Source: Neocallimastix lanati (nom. inval.)
Taxonomy: Eukaryota > Neocallimastigomycota > Neocallimastigomycetes > Neocallimastigales > Neocallimastigaceae
Assembly: GCA_016946835.1 (NCBI GenBank)
Contig: JACVTC010000162.1
Span: 77,001 to 141,000, forward strand
DNA: 64,000 bases
Direction: 5' to 3'
Made by a program: the position numbers and the translations under genes. How positions within the stretch are numbered: position 1 is the first letter of the stretch; the number at the start of each line of letters is the position of its first letter. The notes beneath the pieces are model-generated. The model searched no databases, was not told where the DNA came from, and worked only from the letters and a program-made list of their open reading frames with translations. Shown here piece by piece: positions 58,930-64,000 of this stretch.

Positions 58930-60840
58930 TTTTTTAATAAAGGATTCATTTTTGATCTTTATTAAAGAAATTTTCGTTTTTTTGACATAGGTATCAACCA
59001 TTTTACTCCATACTTCATCTTATATAGATTTAGCATCTTTATATAACAATTTAACGTCATTTTATATTATTAACATTTGTAAGTAAAATGGTAAAATATT
59101 TGAATTCAATTTCATATCTTTAAACATCTTTAACACGTTTACAATAGTTGCAGAATTAATATTTATATTATTTTATTTTTAGTTTTTTAAGTTGATTATA
59201 CATTTTACAAGTTTCACCGTTTTCTTCTTTTTAGCTCTCTTTGATTTGCATTGCATATATTTGTTTCGCATATTACTTCTATTATATGCTTTATCACATA
59301 ATTTTTCAGCATAACCAAGTTCAGGAAAATGAATTCCATCATTTTACAATCAATAGTATTAAATTTATAATGACCTCCATTAGTACTTCTATTTATATCA
59401 ACAGCGTATGTTTTCTCTAACAAATTTACTACCAGCTAAATTATTAATAATTTCAAATTCAATTTTATTATCAACATTATTGTTATAATACTTATTTCTC
59501 TTTGTATAAAAATTACCTGAAATTTCTTCAATGGAAATATAGTTATCATTAGGATAATAATACATAAGTGTTGGTGATCGTTTTGATTATTTTTTTTTTT
59601 ATTGAATATAAAACCATTTAAAGAATGATCACTTACCCTATATGTATTAGAATCTATATGTATTTTTATTTCCATCATCGGAAATAGGAATATCACAATC
59701 TGCAATTAAACTTATATATAATTACTTGTCAAACTACTTCCTCTATCATTATTTTAGTTTAATTCTTGATATCTTACTTGTCAAACTAGTTCCTCTATCA
59801 TTACTTTAGTTTAATTCTTGATATCTTACCATACCCATTCAATCTGCTATCAATATCTCTACTAATTGATTTAGTTATTACATTGGATTCATCTCTATCA
59901 TATGAATTATTATTATCTAATTTAATAGGAAATGTTCTTAATTACATCACCGTTAATAACAGTAAAATATAATTCTTTAGTGTCTTCACATTTTCTATTA
60001 AATTAAAATTTGATATTGTAATTAGGTTCATTAAACCCTTCCACATCTTTGTTATTAGTAGCAAACCTATTTCTACATTCATCTAAATTATAACATAAAT
60101 TTACAACTTCACTAAAGTAATCAGCAACTTGAGTTGCCATTATAACACTAAACGTTGTTTCTGGTTCAAAATTTAAATTTTTATTTAACTATGGCATATC
60201 TAAAATATTTCATCATTAATGCTAAAAAATTTTTTTTCCGATCGATCACTATTTACTTAATATCTATAAAATGATAGGGTGTTCATTTTATGATTAGTAT
60301 TCATTAATCCAATTCCATCATTATTTAATGATCTAAATATATCTAAATTAGTTATATAATTCTTAAACTGTTCCCTCATTAATCCTATATTTTATGGATT
60401 ATTGTATCGATTAAATAATGAGGTTGCTGTAATTTGATAACCCATTCTTAACGTGGCTAAATTAACGGCTTTATTATATAAATTCGGAAAGTATTTTTCA
60501 ATGTTAATCGTTCTAGTAGCTGAATCAATAGTATGATCATTTTCAATATATATATATATATTTTTTTTTTTAATTCTGGAATAATATCAACAATGCTCAT
60601 TTCTATATTTTTAGTTTCATATATTTTAGCTCCTTTTTTTTTATCCTATTGCTTTTTCACCTTTTTCATTTACTTTTTGTTCTTTAACTTTACCGATTGT
60701 AACTTTTAGAGGTTTATTAGCTCTTGAATCCATAATAATATCGCCATTAGTATTTCCTACGGATAAAATTAATAAAGCCAATTGTATGTCCAAAGGATTG
60801 TTAAGGACTACAATCAATCTTTATACAAATCAATAATAAA
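58930..60840 (-). pseudogene. Decayed coding tract of unknown family, upstream part
   Basis: Minus-strand reading gives long coding-like segments: NPLDIQLALLILSVGNTNGD, TRTINIEKYFPNLYNKAVNL, MGYQITATSLFNRY, ETTFSVIMATQVADYFSEVV, CYNLDECRNRF, then ADCDIPISDDGNKN and NIDGGH-like and CDKAYNRSNMRNKYMQCKSK regions. Scattered cysteines and frequent Asn are visible. Stops and frameshifts are numerous, and a 52-bp tandem duplication (59722-59825) falls inside. I cannot assign a family. With the downstream part it could be one large gene of about 5 kb, or two. Confidence 0.5.
59722..59825 (+). repeat. 52-bp tandem duplication, two copies
   Basis: Units at 59722 and 59774 begin TTACTTGTCAAACTA and differ at two positions. 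The duplication disrupts the minus-strand frame because 52 is not a multiple of three. Confidence 0.9.
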
Positions 60841-60935
60841 ATAAAAAATTTTTAAATTATATTCATTTTTTATTTTATTTAATATTTGATATTTTTAATT
60901 TTAAAAGAATCTTGCTTATTTAATATTTAATAATT

Positions 60936-60972
<37 letters not shown>

Positions 60973-61002
60973 GCAATCTATAAAACTTTACAAATCATTT
61001 TT

Positions 61003-61277
61003 AATATAAAATTTTATTTGTATAATAAATCATTTAATATTATTGAATATAAAATTTTATTTGTATAATAAATTATTTTATATTATTGAATATAAAATTT
61101 TATTTGTATAATAAATTATTTTATATTATTGAATATAAAATTTTATTTGTATAATAAATCATTTTATATTATTGAATATAAAATTTTATTTGTATAATAA
61201 ATTATTTTATATTATTGAATATAAAATTTTATTTGTATAATAAATCATTTTATATTATTGAATATAAAATTTTATTT
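61003..61277 (+). repeat. 43-bp minisatellite, six and a half copies
   Basis: Units start AATATAAAATTTTATTTGTA. Two variants, AAATCATTTTAT and AAATTATTTTAT, recur in the array. It is preceded by a long poly(T) at about 60940-60970. Confidence 0.9.
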
Positions 61278-61379
61278 AAATATTATTTATATTTATTTTC
61301 ATGAAAAAAGTTAATTACAATAAATTATTTATATACTATTACACATACTATTTTTCATAGTTTGTTAAACACTTTATTG

Positions 61380-62643
61380 CATTTTTATTATTTTTTATAT
61401 ATTCAATGGATAAGGGCATCTCACCTTTTTTTATTTTTTAAATTAGGAATAGCTTCATGATTAATATAAAAATTAATTATATACTCTCTTCTCCAAGAAG
61501 ATATTATATGTAATGGCGTATTACCTTCGTTATCTGATTTATTTCAATCCGCACCATGATTAACTAAACTTGTTAATAATTTTGTTCCAGAAAAATAATT
61601 TTTACAAAATATAAGTCATGGAGTATTATTATTATTGTCAGTTATATTTATATCAGCTCCATATTCCATTAATGTATTTACCATATCTTCCTTTCCATAT
61701 TTACAAGCAATAAACAATGCTGTTTCTCCCTTATTATTAATTTTATTTATATCTATTCCAAGTTTAATTAATGTCGGTATACATTTATTTCTATATACTT
61801 TAGAGCATAATTCATGTAAAAACTGTATTTCCTTTTTTATTTACTTTATTTATATTTGCACCATTATCCACTAAAAACTTTAATAACTTCCTTCAGTAGG
61901 GTGGTGGGAACAGTGTTCATGTAATGGTGTATTCCCTAATTTATTAACTCTATTTATATTATATATATTACAACTATTTAAGAATTCTAATACATCTAAA
62001 TTAGTTGCATTTGCAAGCACTATGTAACAGTGTATTATTATAATTAGTTAATCCTTTGGTATTTCCTCCATATTTAATTAATAATTTTATTATTTCCAGA
62101 TATCCATAAAGACAAGCGATATGTAAGGGTGTTTTGAAATTCATTGGAATATCTATTCACCAAATATTTTTCACCCTCAACATCTATCAAGTGAAAATTA
62201 ACTATTGAATTCGATTTAATTTCTTTCTCTTTGATTAATATAATTTTAAATATTTCTTTTGAAATTTTTAAAATTATATTAATCAAATTAAATTAACATT
62301 TCTTTTGAAATTTTAATTTTATTTTTATAATATAAAAGTAAATTTAAAATAAATTCATTATCATATTTAAAATATTTATAAAAGTCATAATCTCTACAGA
62401 AATTATAATTTTCAAATAACTCTTTTAAAAGTTTATCTAAATCAGCTGTCTTATTACCTTTTATTAATCTAAATCAGCTGTCTTATTACCTTTTATTAAT
62501 CTAAAAATTAATTTCTTTATACTATAGCTACTAATATTTTCTTCATTATAATAAGGATTATAACGAAGAAAATAATTGTTTTCTTTTCTAAGAATTCTTT
62601 TTAATACTGAATATTCTTTCTTTATATATTCCCTATTGTTCAT
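61380..62643 (-). pseudogene. Ankyrin-repeat protein pseudogene
   Basis: Start at ATG 62643 (MNNREYIKKEYSVLKRIL), a non-ankyrin N-terminal region, then at least six ankyrin units read in shifting frames: NFKTPLHIACLYGYLEIIKL, NYNNTLLHSACKCN, NKLGNTPLHEHC, VNKKGNTVF, NNKGETALFIACKYGKEDMV and NEGNTPLHII. Ankyrin arrays mediate protein-protein binding. The frame is broken near 62436-62499 by a 32-bp tandem duplication, again near 62250-62300 by another partial duplication, and several times within the repeats. The product cannot be made as it stands. Partial similarity to the fragment at 33160-33390 suggests a local family. Confidence 0.75.
62436..62499 (+). repeat. 32-bp tandem duplication in the ankyrin pseudogene
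   Basis: Units 62436-62467 and 62468-62499 are identical (TCTAAATCAGCTGTCTTATT...). Counting one copy only, the minus-strand frame would continue for some 50 more codons. Confidence 0.95.
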
Positions 62644-63240
62644 TTTTATACGTATCAAGTAAATATATATTTTAAATATTTTTTAAACTATTTATTATCA
62701 AGTAAATAGATATTTTAAATATTTTTTAAACTATTTATTATTAACTCTTTAATTAATAAATAAAACAATCATTTTAGAAATTACGACTTTTTTTATAATT
62801 TTATATCTTTAATTTAAAATAATTTATTAAATGATAATCCAATAGATTAATTTTATTTTAAATACATAATTAAAAAATAATTAAAATAATTAAAATAATT
62901 AAAATAAATAAAATAATTAAAATATTTAAAATTATTAACTCACTTAAATTTATGATTAATAAATTTTAATGTTGTTTTTTTTATTTTTATTTATTAGGAA
63001 TTAAACCTCTATTCTTATGTAAATATTACAGTGAGCATTTTATGTATTTAACAATTCATCATTTGTGCCACATTAGATTCATGTATATCACGTGCATCAA
63101 TAATTATTATATACATAATTTTAGGACAGTTATCAAAAATAATTAAAATATGGAACTAATAAATATTTTAATTATTTTATAATTAAAATATTTATTACAC
63201 GAGTACCAATTTCAGGATAAATTTTAATAAATAAACTTTA
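62644..63240. other. AT-rich non-coding DNA
   Basis: A 47-bp two-copy tandem duplication lies at about 62655-62748 (ATCAAGTAAATA(T/G)ATATTTTAA...). The remainder has no recognisable features. Confidence 0.7.
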
Positions 63241-63990
63241 TTTATTATTATTATTATTTAATTCATACTAATATTAAATAATAAATAATAAATAATAAAT
63301 AATAAATAATAAATAATAAATAAATAAATAATAAATAATAAATAATAAATAATAAATAATAAATAATAAATAATAAATAAATATATAATAAATAATAAAT
63401 AATAAATAATAAAAAGAGTATTTATTAATAAATAAATAATAAATAATAAAAAAGAGTATTTATTAATAAATAATAAATAATAAATAATAAAAAGTATTTA
63501 TTAATAAATAATAAATAATAAATAATAAATAATAAATAATAAATAATAAATAATAAATAATAAATAATAAATAATAAATAATAAATAATAAATAATAAAT
63601 AATAAATAATAAATAATTGAATAATTGAATAATAAATAATAAATAATAAATAATAAATAATAAATAATAAATAATAAATAATAAAAAGAGTATTTATTAA
63701 TAAATAATAAATAATAGATAATAAATAATAATAATCAAATAATAAATAATAAATAATAATAAATAATAAATAATAAATAATAAATAATAAATAATAAATA
63801 ATAAATAATAAAAAGAGTATTTATTAATAAATAATAAATAATAAATAATAAATAATAAATAATAAATAATAAATAATAAATAATAAATAATATAATAATA
63901 AATAATAAATAATTAAAAAGAGTATATATTAATAAATAATAAATAATAAATAATAAATAATAAATAATAAATAATTGAATAATAATATAT
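63241..63990 (+). repeat. AAT/AAATA low-complexity array with spaced AAAAAGAGTATTTATTAAT motif
   Basis: Almost pure AATAAATA repeats run to the window end. The motif AAAAAGAGTATTTATTAATA recurs with variants at about 63410, 63450, 63490, 63683, 63811 and 63916; the same GAGTATTTA string is at 53427. Confidence 0.85.
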
Positions 63991-64000
63991 TATTCCAACT

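Overview
The window looks like nuclear DNA of an anaerobic gut fungus (Neocallimastigomycota). Three things point there. The intergenic DNA is extremely AT-rich, with long poly(A)/poly(T) runs and AAT/AAAT microsatellites. A CotH-kinase-like protein carries two cysteine-rich fungal dockerin (CBM10-type) modules, a hallmark of the fungal cellulosome. The fatty acid synthase is of the fungal type I architecture. Genes are islands in low-complexity sequence, and the few introns are short and AT-rich. No bacterial operon, CRISPR array, rRNA or convincing tRNA gene is visible.

Layout. 1-3.8 kb: AT-rich DNA with foldback and tandem repeats. 3.8-6.1 kb: CotH-dockerin gene (+), first exon not identified. 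7.0-7.9 kb: fragments of an unidentified dispersed coding repeat. 9.06-21.6 kb: one intronless 4183-codon fatty acid synthase with beta and alpha chains fused and two tandem acyl-carrier domains whose cores are almost identical at DNA level. 21.6-25.4 kb: microsatellites and duplicated non-coding blocks. 25.4-31.1 kb: a young Ty1/copia element with identical 310-bp LTRs, a GAAAG target duplication and a primer site matching the tRNA-Lys(CUU) anticodon arm, but lacking the N-terminal half of reverse transcriptase. 31.1-33.0 kb: an older inverted solo LTR of the same family at the same GAAAG site, interrupted by three further non-autonomous elements. 33.0-34.3 kb: ankyrin and LTR-element relics. 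36.1-37.7 kb: a five-exon PAP2 phosphatase gene with one in-frame TAA. 38.5-39.9 kb: LINE relic. 43.2-48.2 kb (-): ABCA-type ABC transporter pseudogene. 50.2-50.7 kb: perfect 37-bp x 15 minisatellite. 52.6-55.9 kb: copia-like relics on both strands. 55.9-60.8 kb (-): long decayed coding tract of unknown family. 61.4-62.6 kb (-): ankyrin-repeat pseudogene. 63.2-64.0 kb: AAT/AAATA low complexity.

Functional picture. The clearly intact gene is the FAS, which should carry out all steps of cytosolic de novo fatty acid synthesis and self-activate its carrier domains. The CotH-dockerin protein is probably secreted and docked to the cellulosome. PAP2 and ABCA genes would act in membrane lipid metabolism and transport, but both carry nonsense codons. 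The rest records repeated transposon insertion, solo-LTR formation, nested MITE insertion and two-copy tandem duplication. All calls come from reading the sequence; no database search was possible.
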